DNA of 64,000 bases from Solibacillus sp. FSL H8-0523 (lineage in GTDB: Bacteria > Bacillota > Bacilli > Bacillales_A > Planococcaceae): NCBI RefSeq assembly GCF_038051985.1, contig NZ_CP150291.1, forward strand, positions 3,720,001 through 3,784,000, given 5' to 3'. The notes below the pieces were generated by a model. The model did no database searches. It saw only the letters and a program-made list of their open reading frames with translations, and was not told where the DNA came from. A program made the translations under genes and the position numbers. How positions within the stretch are numbered: position 1 is the first letter of the stretch; each line of letters begins with the position of its first letter. Shown piece by piece: positions 32,909 through 45,068 of the stretch.

Positions 32909-33145
32909 ATGTTAGAACCAAATATTTCAGAAACAAATGCCTTTGTGCGCATGATGTGTGGCGTGGCGATGACAGCTTTTGGCATAGGTCGCATTTCTCG
33001 GAATCCACAGTGTACAACCGGTCGCATTATGATACTTGCTGGTGCGATGAAGGTTGCGGAAGGCTATTATCAATATTGCCCAGTGACGGCGATGGTCATG
33101 CAAGATGAAACAGGGCCGGAAACGGAATCTAATACATTTTCATAA
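32909..33145 (+). CDS. Small YgaP-like (DUF2892) membrane protein
   Basis: 78 aa with AAGGAGG 9 bp upstream of ATG 32909. Two hydrophobic segments (RMMCGVAMTAFGIGRISRN; GRIMILAGAMKVAEGYY) followed by a YCPVTA motif that resembles the conserved CP of DUF2892/YgaP tail-type proteins. Lies between the convergent purD and divergent adenine deaminase genes. Function unknown. Confidence 0.65.
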   Translation: MLEPNISETNAFVRMMCGVAMTAFGIGRISRNPQCTTGRIMILAGAMKVAEGYYQYCPVTAMVMQDETGPETESNTFS

Positions 33146-33215
33146 TTCACTCAAACCTTGAGCCCTCTGACGGTAACATTCAGGAATAGTTTCAAAAACG
33201 AAAACATTTTCTCAT

Positions 33216-33262
33216 ATAAAAAACCACTTTCATTTAAGTAAATTTACTTAGTGAAAGTGGTT
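33216..33262 (-). terminator. Terminator of the purine operon after purD
   Basis: AACCACTTTCA / TGAAAGTGGTT stem with an inner TAAGTAAATTTACTTA palindrome, and a U-run on the minus strand. It can also terminate the convergent 78-aa gene. Confidence 0.85.
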
Positions 33263-33279
33263 CTTCAAATTAACGATGA

Positions 33280-34560
<1,281 letters not shown>

Positions 34561-34573
34561 TTAGGTTATCTAA

Positions 34574-34705
34574 CCCGTTGCTTTCCATTCCGGCGGACGC
34601 TTTCCACGGGCACGGCTCCAGCCTTCTCCCTCACTTCGTTCAGTCCGGGTGCTGCCGCTCGTGCTATTCCCGTAGGAGTCGCCACCTACATTCCAAGCAA
34701 CTAGA
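34574..34705. repeat. Dispersed palindromic repeat-like element
   Basis: About 130 bp, more GC-rich than its surroundings. Ends are GTTGCTT / AAGCAAC; inside, GGCGGAC can pair with GTCGCC and GGGcACG with CGTG...CCC, giving a long imperfect hairpin. The segment CGGCGGACGCTTTCC resembles an interspersed repeat I recall as frequent in Bacillales genomes. No open frame of its own. The multi-copy status cannot be shown from one window. Confidence 0.6.
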
Positions 34706-34753
34706 ATATTTCTTTAGCATTCGTTATACGTTTAATAAACTATAAAATTGTAT

Positions 34754-34789
34754 AAAAAAACGCCCGCCATAATTTAGGCGAGCGTTTTT
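34754..34789. terminator. Intrinsic terminator inside the purH-purD gap
   Basis: Stem AAACGCCCGCC / GGCGAGCGTTT with one mismatch, 8-nt loop, and T-runs on both sides (7 U on the minus strand). Its minus-strand reading would stop RNA coming from purH and the hairpin array before purD. Confidence 0.8.
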
Positions 34790-34793
34790 CATT

Positions 34794-35030
34794 AATGGTC
34801 GTTGACACTGCGCTACCCGACCAAAAGTAGTGCTGTGCGTAGTACAATCAATGATCATTTTTTATTAACGGTGCATCTCCCGGCCAAAGTCGATGCAGTC
34901 GTTAATGTTATTTTTTCCGATGAGGACCCGGCCAAGAATCCAAATCGTCTTATTTACCTGTCTCCCGGCCAGAGAGAAGATAAATAATGCATTTGCAAAC
35001 GCTTCTGCTAACGTCCGGCCAGAACATTAG
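34794..35030. other. Tandem array of five hairpins with a conserved CCCGGCCA loop
   Basis: Five non-identical stem-loops, each with the loop CCCGGCCA or a close variant. Loop positions: 34816-34823 (CCCGACCA), 34879-34886, 34927-34934, 34964-34971 and 35014-35021 (TCCGGCCA), spaced 63, 48, 37 and 50 bp apart. Stems: CACTGCGCTAC/GTAGTGCTGTG inside an outer AATGGTCGTTGA/TCAATGATCATT; TTAACG+TGCATC/GATGCA+CGTTAA; CGAT+GGA/TCC+ATCG; TTATTTA+TCTC/GAGA+TAAATAA; and GCTAA+GT/AC+TTAGC. Because stems differ and loops agree, the RNA structure appears selected. On the minus strand the loops read TGGCCGGG. I know of no named family that fits. Confidence 0.7.
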
Positions 35031-35043
35031 CGAAACATTATTC

Positions 35044-35072
35044 TATTATAAAGCTTTTTTTGAAATTTTTCT
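35044..35072 (-). promoter_or_regulatory. Candidate promoter downstream of purH
   Basis: On the minus strand TAGAAA is followed by 17 bp and a perfect TATAAT (35044-35049), 50 bp downstream of the purH stop. Together with the terminator at 34754 it would define a roughly 280-nt transcript covering the hairpin array. The -35 matches only 4 of 6 positions. Confidence 0.35.
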
Positions 35073-35097
35073 ACTATAATTGCTGGGAAAGTGATAA

Positions 35098-36633
35098 TTA
35101 GTGTTTGAAATGACGAACACCCGTGAACACCATTGTAATCCCTGCTTGGTTTGCTGCGTCGATAGAATCTTGGTCTTTAATCGATCCACCCGGTTGAATA
35201 ATCGCTGTAATACCTGCTGCGATTGCCGCTTCTACCGTATCTGCCATTGGGAAGAATGCGTCAGATGCAAGTGCTGCACCTTTTGCTTTTTCGCCTGCTT
35301 GCTCGAATGCGATTTTAGCCGCGCCTACACGGTTCATTTGACCAGCGCCTACACCTAGTGTCATTTGCGCATCTGTTACAACGATCGCATTTGATTTTAC
35401 GTGTTTCACAACTGACCAACCAAGTTGTAATGCTTCCCACTCTTGTTCAGTAGGTTCACGGTCTGTTACAACTTTAATGTCTGCATTAGCAAATCCGTAA
35501 CGGTCTGGCTCTTGTACAAGTAAGCCACCTTCAACCGATACCACATTGAATTGATCTTGCTTTTCTTGAGCGAAATCAATTGTTAATAGGCGAATGTTTT
35601 TCTTCGTCGTTAAAATTTCTAACGCTTCCGCACTAAAACTTGGTGCGATGATGATTTCTAAGAAAATGCCTGATAATTTTTCAGCCGTTGCTTTGTCTAC
35701 TTCCATATTTAACGCGATAATACCGCCAAAGATTGAAGTTGAATCTGCTTCGTATGCTTTATCGAATGCTTCTTCGATTGTTACACCTGTACCAACACCA
35801 CAAGGGTTCATATGCTTCACAGCAACTGCTGCTGGCATTTCAAACTCTTTAACGATTTGAAGTGCTGCATTGGCATCTTGAATATTGTTGTACGATAATT
35901 CTTTACCGTGTAATTGTGTCGCATAGGCGATTGAGAAGTCAGAGCCTAAACGTTTTGCATAGAACGCTGCTTTTTGGTGCGGGTTTTCACCGTAACGTAA
36001 TGTTTGTTTTAACTCATACGTTAACGTTAAGTTTTCTGGGAACTCATCACCAATCGCATTTGTTAAGTGATTTGAAATATACGAATCATAAGCCGCTGTA
36101 TGGCGGAATACTTTCGCTGCTAAACGACGACGTGTTTCTAATGTAGTTTTAGCATCTGCTTTTAATTCTTCTAAAACGACTGCATAGTCCGTTGAATCCA
36201 CGATTACTGTTACATAATCATGATTTTTTGCTGCAGAACGTAGCATCGTTGGACCGCCGATATCGATATTTTCGATTGCGTCATCCCAAGTAACATCTGG
36301 TTTTGAGATTGTTTCTACGAACGGGTAAAGGTTTACACAGACGATTTCAATTGGCTCGATTCCGTGCTCTTGCATTTGTGCAACGTGAGAAGGCTCATCA
36401 AATTTCCCTAACAGACCACCGTGGATCATTGGGTTTAATGTTTTTACACGGCCATCTAAAATCTCAGGGAACTTTGTTACTTCGTCCACTGCTGTTACCG
36501 GTACGTTGTTATCTTGTAATAATTTTTTTGTGCCACCTGTAGAAAGTACTTCATAGCCAAGTGCTACTAATTCTTTTGCAAATTCTAAAATTCCATTTTT
36601 ATCTGAAACACTAATAAGTGCACGTTTCGTCAC
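35098..36633 (-). CDS. purH: Bifunctional AICAR transformylase/IMP cyclohydrolase
   Basis: 511 aa from GTG 36633 (GGGGG upstream), which aligns with the usual [13 protein letters not shown] start. N-terminal cyclohydrolase domain (STGGTKKLL near residue 35), then the transformylase domain with KHMNPCGVG near 264. Catalyses the last two steps to IMP. Starts 63 bp after purN; followed by an unusual 567-bp gap before purD. Confidence 0.97.
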   Translation of the reverse strand: MTKRALISVSDKNGILEFAKELVALGYEVLSTGGTKKLLQDNNVPVTAVDEVTKFPEILDGRVKTLNPMIHGGLLGKFDEPSHVAQMQEHGIEPIEIVCVNLYPFVETISKPDVTWDDAIENIDIGGPTMLRSAAKNHDYVTVIVDSTDYAVVLEELKADAKTTLETRRRLAAKVFRHTAAYDSYISNHLTNAIGDEFPENLTLTYELKQTLRYGENPHQKAAFYAKRLGSDFSIAYATQLHGKELSYNNIQDANAALQIVKEFEMPAAVAVKHMNPCGVGTGVTIEEAFDKAYEADSTSIFGGIIALNMEVDKATAEKLSGIFLEIIIAPSFSAEALEILTTKKNIRLLTIDFAQEKQDQFNVVSVEGGLLVQEPDRYGFANADIKVVTDREPTEQEWEALQLGWSVVKHVKSNAIVVTDAQMTLGVGAGQMNRVGAAKIAFEQAGEKAKGAALASDAFFPMADTVEAAIAAGITAIIQPGGSIKDQDSIDAANQAGITMVFTGVRHFKH

Positions 36634-36696
36634 GACTAGGTCCCCCAATTTTTATTGTTTTCATTTCGGTAAGTACATGCCCTCTCATGGAGCGAC

Positions 36697-37272
36697 TTAT
36701 GCGAAAGTTTGTTTAAATAGCTGCTGTAATGTATTCGTATAAAGTGCGTGCTCCAATTTATGAACACGCGCTTCCGTTTGTTCACGGTCTCCAGGAACGA
36801 CGTCAACCGCGCCCTGTGCAATAATTTTCCCTGTATCCATACCAGCGTCCACGTAATGTACGGTAACACCGGTTACTTTGACACCATGATCCATTGCTTG
36901 ACCAATGGCGTCTTTGCCTGGGAATGATGGTAATAATGAGGGGTGGATATTAATAATACGGTTTTCATACGCAGTGAGTAATGTCTCACCAACAAGACGC
37001 ATATAACCTGCTAAAATTACCCAATCCACATCATGTGCTTCAAGTAGCTCAATCACCTTTTGCTCATATGCTACTTTGTTTTCAAATGCTTTAGGTGCAA
37101 GCTCTACAACTGGAATGCCGAAATTATTCGCACGTGTGACAACAAAAGCGCCCGGCTTGTCCGTAATAACAAGCTCGATGGTCGCATGTAATTCGCCGCG
37201 CTCGATTGCTTCTTGAAGCGCTTGGAAGTTTGAACCACTTCCTGAAGCAAACACTGCTAGTTTCGTAGTCAT
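36697..37272 (-). CDS. purN: Phosphoribosylglycinamide formyltransferase
   Basis: 191 aa GAR transformylase using 10-formyl-THF. Catalytic residues N108, H110 (NIHPSLLPSFPG) and D146 (DAGMDTGKI) match the spacing of E. coli N106/H108/D144. Start ATG shares one base with the purM stop (TAATG), implying translational coupling. Confidence 0.97.
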   Translation of the reverse strand: MTTKLAVFASGSGSNFQALQEAIERGELHATIELVITDKPGAFVVTRANNFGIPVVELAPKAFENKVAYEQKVIELLEAHDVDWVILAGYMRLVGETLLTAYENRIINIHPSLLPSFPGKDAIGQAMDHGVKVTGVTVHYVDAGMDTGKIIAQGAVDVVPGDREQTEARVHKLEHALYTNTLQQLFKQTFA

Positions 37273-38327
37273 TACACTAGGCTCCCGTCATGCTCACCGT
37301 TGAATAGAACGCCTTCACCTTTCACAACGCGACCAATTGTGTAGGCTTTTTCACCGTTTGCTTCTGCTGCAGCGATTACGTTATCAACCTCTGATGCAGG
37401 AACAGCCATAACAAAGCCGATTCCCATGTTGAATACGTTATAAAGGTCTTTGTCTGCTAATTGGCCTTTGTCTTTTAAGAAGTCAAAGATCGGTAGTACT
37501 GGCCAAGTGCCTAAATCAATTTCTGTTGCTAACCCTTCAGGCATCATACGTGGTAAGTTTTCATAGAAACCGCCACCTGTTACGTGTGCACAGCCGTGTA
37601 CTTCTGCTGCTTTTAATGCGGCAAGTACAGGTTTTGCATATAACTTTGTTGGTACTAATAATGCTTCACCAATTGGCCCTAAACTTTCATAGCCTTCAAC
37701 TACTGCATCTACCGCATAGCCATTATCAGCAAATACCACTTTACGCACTAATGAATAACCGTTTGAATGGACGCCACTTGATGCAAGACCAACAAGTACG
37801 TCACCTTCTACGATGTTTTCACCTGTAATGATGTCTTTCTTTTCACAAGCACCTACAGCAAAACCAGCTAAATCATACTCGTCTTCTTCGTAAAGACCTG
37901 GCATCTCCGCTGTTTCGCCTCCGATTAACGCTGCACCAGATTGCACACAGCCATCCGCTACACCTTTAACAATTTGCTCGATTTTTTCAGGGAATGCTTT
38001 ACCAACTGCTACATAGTCAAGGAAGTAAAGTGGCTCTGCGCCTTGTGCAACGATATCGTTTACACACATTGCCACACAGTCAACACCGATTGTATCGTGC
38101 TTATCGACCATGAATGCTAGCTTTAACTTTGTCCCAACACCATCTGTACCTGAAATAAGAACGGGTTCTTTTAAGTTTAACGTAGATAAATCGAACATAC
38201 CGCCAAAGCCGCCGAATGTCCCCATCACACCTAATCGATTTGTGCGCTCAACGTGTGATTTCATACGTTTTACGGCTTCATAACCTGCTTCAATATTAAC
38301 GCCTGCTTGTTCATATGCTTTAGACAT
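37272..38327 (-). CDS. purM: Phosphoribosylformylglycinamidine cyclo-ligase
   Basis: 351 aa from ATG 38327, with AGGAGG upstream. AIR synthetase: [18 protein letters not shown] start, DGVGTKLK near residue 60, GGETAEMPG near residue 140 and [13 protein letters not shown]. The C-terminus overlaps purN by one base. Confidence 0.97.
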   Translation of the reverse strand: MSKAYEQAGVNIEAGYEAVKRMKSHVERTNRLGVMGTFGGFGGMFDLSTLNLKEPVLISGTDGVGTKLKLAFMVDKHDTIGVDCVAMCVNDIVAQGAEPLYFLDYVAVGKAFPEKIEQIVKGVADGCVQSGAALIGGETAEMPGLYEEDEYDLAGFAVGACEKKDIITGENIVEGDVLVGLASSGVHSNGYSLVRKVVFADNGYAVDAVVEGYESLGPIGEALLVPTKLYAKPVLAALKAAEVHGCAHVTGGGFYENLPRMMPEGLATEIDLGTWPVLPIFDFLKDKGQLADKDLYNVFNMGIGFVMAVPASEVDNVIAAAEANGEKAYTIGRVVKGEGVLFNGEHDGSLV

Positions 38328-38401
38328 ACTGTACTTGCTCCTCCTTAAATAGAGGAAGGGCATTCCTGCTCACGCAAAGAAATACGCCTCCCACTTACCG
38401 T

Positions 38402-39820
38402 TTAACAGTCTTTTTCGTGTGGTAATACTGTGTCTGGGAAAATCTCTGTTGGATATTCACCTGTAAAGCAGGCCATGCAAAGCCCGCCTGTTTCACCTTC
38501 GAATGGACGGTCTGTTGCACGCACCATGCCTTCTACTGATAAAAATGTTAATGTATCTGCTTCGATAGCAACACGAATATCTTCTACGCTGTGACTAGAA
38601 GCGATTAACTCTTCATGTGTTGATGTATCAATCCCGTAATAGCAAGGATCCGTCATTGGTGGTGAAGAAATGACAACATGCACTTCTGCTGCGCCCGCTT
38701 CTTTTAACATACGAACAATACGCTTTGATGTTGTACCACGTACGATTGAATCGTCTACCATGACAACGCGCTTGCCTTTAACCACTTGAACTACTGGTGA
38801 AAGCTTCATTTTTACGCCGCGCTCACGTAATTCTTGTGTCGGTTGGATAAATGTACGGCCAACATAACGGTTTTTGATTAAGCCTAACTCGTACGGAATA
38901 CCACTTTCTTCAGAGAAACCAATCGCTGCCGAAATCGATGAATCCGGTACACCTGTTACAATGTCCGCTTCAAGATGTGCACATTCTCTTGCTAGCTCTT
39001 TCCCCATACGTTTACGCGCCATATGAACGTTGACACCATCAATATTTGAATCAGGACGAGCAAAGTAAACATACTCCATTGCACACATCGTACGTTTGTC
39101 TGCTTCAACAAAGCTATCTACTTCTAAACCATTGTCTGAAATAATTAATAGCTCGCCTGGCTCAACTTCACGTACATATTCAGCACCGATTAAATCAAAT
39201 GCACAAGTTTCAGAAGCTACGACATATGCATCGCCTAATTTACCTAATGACAGTGGACGTAAACCATTACGGTCGCGAGCAACAATCATTTGGTTATTTG
39301 CTAATAAGATAATTGAAAAGGCACCTTTTAATAATGAAAGGGCTTCTTTCACTTTTGAACGAAACGGTGAATGCTTCGATTTTTTAATTAAATGAACAAC
39401 TACCTCTGTATCCGAAGTAGAGTTAAATAAACTACCAGAGCGCTCTAAAAATTGTTTTAAATGATTCGCATTCACTAAGTTCCCGTTATGCGCAATCGCT
39501 AAAGAACCTGTTGATGAACGGAATAAAAGTGGCTGAACGTTTTCAATTCCCTTCCCACCTGCTGTTGCGTATCGTGCATGCGCAATGGCAGCATGACCTG
39601 TTACTTTACGTAATTTGTCCTCGTTAAATACGTCATTGACAAGTCCTTCACCACGTACAGCTTGAAGTTGCTGGCCGTCTGTTGTGACGATACCAGCTCC
39701 TTCTTGTCCGCGATGTTGTAAGGCATGTAAGCCGTAATAACTTAAGTGGGCTGCATCTGGGTTACCCCAAATACCAAATACGCCACATTCTTCATTTAAG
39801 CCTCTGATTTCAGCAAGCAT
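38402..39820 (-). CDS. purF: Amidophosphoribosyltransferase
   Basis: 472 aa from ATG 39820 (AAGGAGC upstream). Starts with an 11-residue propeptide [11 protein letters not shown], followed by Cys12, the glutaminase nucleophile after processing, as in B. subtilis. The PRPP motif [15 protein letters not shown] is near residue 340, and the C-terminal cysteines (ACFTGEYPT) fit the Fe-S-binding Bacillus-type enzyme. Overlaps purL by 25 bp. First committed step of the pathway. Confidence 0.97.
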   Translation of the reverse strand: MLAEIRGLNEECGVFGIWGNPDAAHLSYYGLHALQHRGQEGAGIVTTDGQQLQAVRGEGLVNDVFNEDKLRKVTGHAAIAHARYATAGGKGIENVQPLLFRSSTGSLAIAHNGNLVNANHLKQFLERSGSLFNSTSDTEVVVHLIKKSKHSPFRSKVKEALSLLKGAFSIILLANNQMIVARDRNGLRPLSLGKLGDAYVVASETCAFDLIGAEYVREVEPGELLIISDNGLEVDSFVEADKRTMCAMEYVYFARPDSNIDGVNVHMARKRMGKELARECAHLEADIVTGVPDSSISAAIGFSEESGIPYELGLIKNRYVGRTFIQPTQELRERGVKMKLSPVVQVVKGKRVVMVDDSIVRGTTSKRIVRMLKEAGAAEVHVVISSPPMTDPCYYGIDTSTHEELIASSHSVEDIRVAIEADTLTFLSVEGMVRATDRPFEGETGGLCMACFTGEYPTEIFPDTVLPHEKDC

Positions 39821-42027
39821 GGGATTGCTCCTTTCCAAGCAGAACGGAATTCCTCCACTGTACCTTCAACAAGTACGCCAGTTTCACCGTTAATTGTTAG
39901 TTTTGCGTCTTCTGTTACTGTACCGATTTTTTTAGCGTCTACTGCAATCGCTTCAAACGCAGCTGCATTTTCAGCTTTTACTGTTAACACAAAACGTGAT
40001 TGTGATTCGGCAAATAATGCTGTTGTTGCTGAACCTGTTAGTGTTGCTTCAATACCTAAGCCGTTCGCTGCAAATGTTTTTTCTGCAAGCGCAACTGCTA
40101 CGCCGCCTTCAGAAACGTCATGCGCGGATTGTACTAAACCTGCACGAATTGCTTCTAAAATTGACGCTTGACGCGCTGCTTCTACGTTTAAATCGATTGT
40201 TGGCGCTTGACCAGAGATGTTACCTTCGATTAATTTTTGTAATTCAGAACCACCGAATTCTAGTTTCGTTTCACCGATTACGTACACCACATCACCAGCA
40301 GCTTTCACTTCTTGTGTTGTTACGTGTGCTAAATCTTTTACTAAACCAACCATACCGATTGTTGGTGTTGGGTAAACCGCTTCACCTGAACGCTCATTGT
40401 ACATTGATACGTTACCACCAATTACTGGTGCATCAAGTGCTAAACATGCTTCCGCGATGCCATCCGCTGATTTTTGGAGCTGCCAGAAGATTTCTGGTTT
40501 TTCTGGGTTACCGAAGTTTAAGCAGTCTGTAATCGCAAGTGGTTGTCCACCTGAACATACGATGTTACGCGCTGCTTCTGCAACTGCGATTTTACCGCCT
40601 GTTGTTGGATCTAAATAGATATAGCGAGAGTTACAGTCTGTTGTCATCGCTAACCCTTTATTTGTGCCACGTACACGTAACACCGCAGCATCAGAACCTG
40701 GTGCTACAACTGTATTTGTACGTACTTGGTAATCATATTGATCGTAAACCCACTCTTTAGAAGCAATTGTTGGTGCTTTTAAAAGTGCCGTTAACGTTTC
40801 TTTGTAATCTGTTACTTGTGGTTCAGCATTTTCCATTGCTTGGAACGCAGCAAAGTAAGCTGGCTCTGCTTCTGGCATAATGTAAACAGGTGCATCTTCA
40901 GCAAGTGCATCTGCAAGTACTTCTGCAACCACTTCACCGTTGTGGATTAGGCGTAGCATTTTGTCGTCTGTTACACGGCCTACTGCTACTGCATCTAAAT
41001 CATATTTATCAAAGATCGCTTTAATTTCTTCTTCACGACCTGCTTTTACAACTAATAACATACGCTCTTGAGACTCCGATAACATCATCTCGTAAGCTGA
41101 CATGTTTGTTTCACGTTGTGGTACTAAGTCTAAGTTCATTTCTACACCCGTGCCTGCTTTTGAGGCCATTTCTGCAGAAGATGACGTTAAACCTGCCGCA
41201 CCCATATCTTGAATTCCGACAAGAGCGTCTGATTTTACAACTTCTAAACAAGCTTCAAGAAGTAATTTCTCCATGAATGGGTCACCAACTTGTACAGCTG
41301 AGCGTGACTCTTCAGTATCTTCAGTTAACTCTTCGGATGAGAATGTCGCACCGTGAATCCCGTCACGACCTGTTTTTGCGCCAACGTACATCACTGTGTT
41401 CCCTACACCAGCAGCAATACCTTTTTGGATGTCCTTATGATCGATTAAACCTACACACATTGCGTTTACAAGTGGATTGCCTTCGTAGCAAGGGTCGAAC
41501 TGAATTTCGCCACCAACTGTTGGTATCCCGATACAGTTACCGTAACCAGCGATACCAGCTACAACTTCCTCGAATAAGTATTTACCGCGCGCTGTTTTTA
41601 ACTCGCCAAAACGTAATGAGTTCAGCATCGCAATTGGACGTGCACCCATTGAGAATACGTCACGGATAATGCCGCCTACACCTGTTGCCGCGCCTTGGTA
41701 TGGCTCGATTGCAGATGGGTGGTTATGTGATTCCATTTTGAATACAACGGCTTGGTCGTCACCGATGTCAACGATTCCCGCACCTTCACCAGGACCTTGC
41801 AAGACTTGAGGACCTTTTGTTGGGAATTTGCGTAAAACTGGCTTCGATTTTTTGTAAGAGCAGTGCTCAGACCACATTACTGAGAATAGACCTGTTTCTG
41901 TCCAGTTTGGAATGCGACCTAATTTTTCGATTGCTAAATCAAACTCCGCATCTGACATACCCATGTCCGCATATAGACGCTGCTCTTTAATTTGCTCTGG
42001 TGATGGCTCGAAATTAGTTGTTGACAT
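39796..42027 (-). CDS. purL: FGAM synthase, large subunit
   Basis: 743 aa from ATG 42027 (GGAGGG upstream), the small Gram-positive type without the C-terminal glutaminase. ATP-binding [20 protein letters not shown] near residue 90. Works with PurS and PurQ, encoded just upstream. Overlaps the purQ end by 14 bp. Confidence 0.97.
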   Translation of the reverse strand: MSTTNFEPSPEQIKEQRLYADMGMSDAEFDLAIEKLGRIPNWTETGLFSVMWSEHCSYKKSKPVLRKFPTKGPQVLQGPGEGAGIVDIGDDQAVVFKMESHNHPSAIEPYQGAATGVGGIIRDVFSMGARPIAMLNSLRFGELKTARGKYLFEEVVAGIAGYGNCIGIPTVGGEIQFDPCYEGNPLVNAMCVGLIDHKDIQKGIAAGVGNTVMYVGAKTGRDGIHGATFSSEELTEDTEESRSAVQVGDPFMEKLLLEACLEVVKSDALVGIQDMGAAGLTSSSAEMASKAGTGVEMNLDLVPQRETNMSAYEMMLSESQERMLLVVKAGREEEIKAIFDKYDLDAVAVGRVTDDKMLRLIHNGEVVAEVLADALAEDAPVYIMPEAEPAYFAAFQAMENAEPQVTDYKETLTALLKAPTIASKEWVYDQYDYQVRTNTVVAPGSDAAVLRVRGTNKGLAMTTDCNSRYIYLDPTTGGKIAVAEAARNIVCSGGQPLAITDCLNFGNPEKPEIFWQLQKSADGIAEACLALDAPVIGGNVSMYNERSGEAVYPTPTIGMVGLVKDLAHVTTQEVKAAGDVVYVIGETKLEFGGSELQKLIEGNISGQAPTIDLNVEAARQASILEAIRAGLVQSAHDVSEGGVAVALAEKTFAANGLGIEATLTGSATTALFAESQSRFVLTVKAENAAAFEAIAVDAKKIGTVTEDAKLTINGETGVLVEGTVEEFRSAWKGAIPCLLKSEA

Positions 42028-42697
42028 GTTGTTCCCTCCACTGCATAACAATTGATTTGAATAATTTAAGACCGTCTGCGCCACCAACGATTTCGTTTGC
42101 TGCACGCTCTGGGTGAGGCATCATACCAAGTACGTTACCTTCTTTGTTGACGATTCCAGCGATGTCTTCTAAAGAACCGTTTGGATTTTCACCTTCGTAT
42201 GTGAATGCGATTTGATTGTTCGCTTTAAGTTCTGCTAATGTTTCTTCGTCACAGTAATAGTTACCTTCACCGTGTGCGATTGGAATGTTGATTACTTCGC
42301 CAGCTTCATACTGATTTGTGAATAATGTGTTGTTGTTTTCAACTTTTAACTGCACTGTACGACACATGAACTTTAAGTTTTTGTTACGGAGTAACGCGCC
42401 AGGTAGTAAGCCTGCTTCCGTTAAGATTTGGAATCCGTTACAAACGCCTAATACTGGCTTGCCAGCTGCAGCAAATTCTTTTAATGCTTTCATGACATTC
42501 GATTGGTTGGCCATTGCGCCACAACGTAAGTAGTCACCATATGAGAAACCACCTGGAACTAATGCACCGTCAAAACCTTCTAATGAGTCTGCTGTGTGCC
42601 AAACGTATTCTACTTCTTCACCTAATTCGTCTTTAATCGCATGATACATGTCGATATCACAGTTAGACCCTGGGAAAACGAGTACTGCAAATTTCAT
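42014..42697 (-). CDS. purQ: FGAM synthase, glutaminase subunit
   Basis: 227 aa from ATG 42697 (GAGGAGG upstream). Class-I glutamine amidotransferase: nucleophile C86 in GVCNGFQIL, with the C-terminal His/Glu in [11 protein letters not shown]. Supplies ammonia to PurL. Starts 2 bp after purS. Confidence 0.97.
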   Translation of the reverse strand: MKFAVLVFPGSNCDIDMYHAIKDELGEEVEYVWHTADSLEGFDGALVPGGFSYGDYLRCGAMANQSNVMKALKEFAAAGKPVLGVCNGFQILTEAGLLPGALLRNKNLKFMCRTVQLKVENNNTLFTNQYEAGEVINIPIAHGEGNYYCDEETLAELKANNQIAFTYEGENPNGSLEDIAGIVNKEGNVLGMMPHPERAANEIVGGADGLKLFKSIVMQWREQHVNN

Positions 42698-42699
42698 GA

Positions 42700-42945
42700 T
42701 TATGCCTCCTCGATTTCGTAGCGGTACTTCTCGATTACCGTATTTGTTAACACTTTTTCGCACATTTCTTTCACGATTGCTTCTACATCGCGGTCAGTAT
42801 CTGCGATTTCCACTTCTAAATATTTACCGATACGAACGTCTGTAACTTCCGCATAACCGATTTTTTGTAATGAACCTTGAACAGCTGACCCTTGTGGATC
42901 TAAAATACTTTCTTTTAATGTTACGTAAATTTTAACTTTCTGCAT
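42700..42945 (-). CDS. purS: FGAM synthase, small structural subunit
   Basis: 81 aa. [20 protein letters not shown] is the PurS signature. Bridges PurL and PurQ in the Gram-positive complex. Immediately between purC and purQ. Confidence 0.96.
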   Translation of the reverse strand: MQKVKIYVTLKESILDPQGSAVQGSLQKIGYAEVTDVRIGKYLEVEIADTDRDVEAIVKEMCEKVLTNTVIEKYRYEIEEA

Positions 42946-42948
42946 GAC

Positions 42949-43659
42949 TTATTTGCCTCCAAGTTTTTGTAAAATAATTTCGTATACTTCAGTAATACTG
43001 CCTAGATCACGGCGGAATACGTCTTTATCAAGCTTTTGATTTGTCTCTGTGTCCCATAAGCGACACGTGTCAGGTGAAATTTCATCGGCAAGTAGTACAT
43101 TGCCATCCTTATCACGACCGAATTCTAATTTAAAGTCGACTAATGTCACACCTACGTCAGCAAAGATGGGGCGCAGCACTTCGTTTACTTGTAGCGCTGC
43201 ATCATATAAGCTTTGCACTTCTTTAGGTGTCGCAAGATCTAACACGTCAATATGCTCATTTGTAATGAAGGGATCCCCTAATTCGTCATCCTTGTAATAA
43301 AACTCAACGATTGGACGCTTCAGTGCTACCCCTTCTTCAAAGCCTAAGCGTTTTGCTAAGCTTCCCGCAGCGATGTTACGTGTTACCACTTCAATTGGAA
43401 TAATGTCGACTTTACGTACAAGCTGTTCATTAGCAGAAAGGCGTTTCACGAAATGTGACGCAATTCCGTTTGCTTGTAATTTTTCGAAAATTAAAGTCGT
43501 GATTTGGTTATTTAAATTTCCTTTACCAGCGATTTCGGCTTTTTTCTCACCGTTAAACGCTGTCGCACTATCCTTATATTCTACAAAAAGAATGTCTTCT
43601 TCCTGTGTTTGATATAATCGCTTTGCTTTACCTTCGTACAAAAGTTGACCTTTTTCCAT
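42949..43659 (-). CDS. purC: SAICAR synthetase
   Basis: 236 aa from ATG 43659 (GGAGG upstream). Starts KGQLLYEGKAKRLYQT, then EVVTRNIAAGSLAKRLG and LVDFKLEFG, all standard. Couples CAIR and aspartate with ATP. Separated from purB by 92 bp that include a small hairpin (43720-43741). Confidence 0.97.
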   Translation of the reverse strand: MEKGQLLYEGKAKRLYQTQEEDILFVEYKDSATAFNGEKKAEIAGKGNLNNQITTLIFEKLQANGIASHFVKRLSANEQLVRKVDIIPIEVVTRNIAAGSLAKRLGFEEGVALKRPIVEFYYKDDELGDPFITNEHIDVLDLATPKEVQSLYDAALQVNEVLRPIFADVGVTLVDFKLEFGRDKDGNVLLADEISPDTCRLWDTETNQKLDKDVFRRDLGSITEVYEIILQKLGGK

Positions 43660-43751
43660 GACGTATTCCTCCAAAAAGTTAATTGATTTTGTTACACCTT
43701 CTAAAAGGCTTTTCAGGAAAGGTTCACCAAGTGATGAACCTCAGCCCTAAT

Positions 43752-45053
43752 TTAGTTCAGTCCTAAACGTTCAAAAATGTAATCGACGTTTTGAATGTGA
43801 TAGTTGTAATCGAAGCAGTCGTTGATTTCTTCAGGTGAAAGGTATGAAGTAATCTTTTCGCTTGCTTCTACTAATGGACGGAACTGAGTTTGTTCATCCC
43901 ATGAGCGCGCTGTTAACGGTTGAACCGTATCGTACGCTTCTTCACGAACTAAACCTTTATCAATTAATGCAAGTAGAATACGCTGTGAGTAAATTAACCC
44001 AAATGTACGCTCCATATTGCGTTTCATATTTTCAGGGAATACCGATAAGTTTTCGATAATGTTGCCGAAACGATTTAACATGTAATTTAATGTAATCGTG
44101 GCATCTGGAATAATGACACGTTCAGCTGATGAGTGCGAAATATCGCGCTCGTGCCATAGTGACACGTTCTCGAAAGCTGTTAGCATATAGCCGCGCATTA
44201 AGCGTGCCATACCTGTCATGTTTTCAGAGCCGATTGGATTACGTTTATGCGGCATTGCCGAAGAACCTTTTTGACCTTTTGCGAAGCCTTCTTCCACTTC
44301 ACGTGTTTCGGACTTTTGTAAGCCGCGCACTTCTGTTGCGAACTTTTCAATAGATGTCGCGATTAATGCTAATGTTGAGAAGTACTGTGCATGACGGTCA
44401 CGTTGCAGCGTTTGTGTTGAGATTGGTGCAGCTGCTAAACCTAGATGCTCACATACATACGCCTCTACGCGAGGGTCGATGTTGGCATATGTCCCAACTG
44501 CCCCACTCATTTTACCGGTTTCAATGACCGTTGCAGCCGCTTCGAAGCGTTCAATGTTACGCTTCATTTCCTCGTACCAAAGGGCAAGCTTTAAACCAAA
44601 TGTAGTCGGCTCTGCGTGCACTCCGTGTGTACGACCCATGCAAACTGTTTTTTTATGTTCAATCGCTTTTTTCTTAATGATTTCAAGGAACTTCGTTAAG
44701 TCTTTGCGCAAAATATCATTTGCTTGCTTAATTAAGTAAGATAACGCTGTATCTACCACGTCTGTAGAAGTTAAACCGTAATGTACCCATTTACGTTCAT
44801 CCCCAAGTGCAGGTGTTTCTGAGACAGCGCGAGTGAACGCAACTACGTCATGGCGCGTTTCCTTTTCGATTTCGTAAATGCGTTCGATATCGAAGTCGGC
44901 ATTCGTACGTAATTTAATAACATCTTCTTTTGGAATTTCACCAATTTCAGCCCATGCTTCACAAGCTAAAATTTCTACTTCAAGCCAAGCTCGATATTTA
45001 TTTTCTTCAGTCCAAATTGCGCCCATTTCGGGACGAGTGTAGCGTTCAATCAT
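43752..45053 (-). CDS. purB: Adenylosuccinate lyase
   Basis: 433 aa fumarase-superfamily enzyme acting on SAICAR and adenylosuccinate. The signature [11 protein letters not shown] lies near residue 265 and TAREDGVHAE-type [14 protein letters not shown] near residue 140. RBS GGAGCATAAAAAG before ATG 45053. Confidence 0.97.
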   Translation of the reverse strand: MIERYTRPEMGAIWTEENKYRAWLEVEILACEAWAEIGEIPKEDVIKLRTNADFDIERIYEIEKETRHDVVAFTRAVSETPALGDERKWVHYGLTSTDVVDTALSYLIKQANDILRKDLTKFLEIIKKKAIEHKKTVCMGRTHGVHAEPTTFGLKLALWYEEMKRNIERFEAAATVIETGKMSGAVGTYANIDPRVEAYVCEHLGLAAAPISTQTLQRDRHAQYFSTLALIATSIEKFATEVRGLQKSETREVEEGFAKGQKGSSAMPHKRNPIGSENMTGMARLMRGYMLTAFENVSLWHERDISHSSAERVIIPDATITLNYMLNRFGNIIENLSVFPENMKRNMERTFGLIYSQRILLALIDKGLVREEAYDTVQPLTARSWDEQTQFRPLVEASEKITSYLSPEEINDCFDYNYHIQNVDYIFERLGLN

Positions 45054-45068
45054 CTTTTTATGCTCCTT

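Noticed and set aside
34802-34987. Plus-strand open frame over the hairpin array with repeated P-A-K (and P-T-K, P-G-Q) residues
   Set aside because: It has no ATG and no RBS, and the apparent peptide repeats come from the repeated loop sequence; the fourth and fifth loops fall in other frames.
34794-35030. Possible integron attC array
   Set aside because: No R'/R'' core sites of the required form, no gene cassettes between hairpins and no integrase nearby.
34794-35030. Possible CRISPR array
   Set aside because: Repeat units are only 8 bp, stems differ, spacing is irregular and no cas genes are present.
39996-40532. 178-codon plus-strand frame opposite purL
   Set aside because: Leu-rich shadow frame with no RBS; it lies entirely inside purL on the other strand.
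43720-43741. AGGTTCA/TGAACCT hairpin between purB and purC
   Set aside because: Short stem without U-run; too weak to call as a terminator, so only mentioned under purC.
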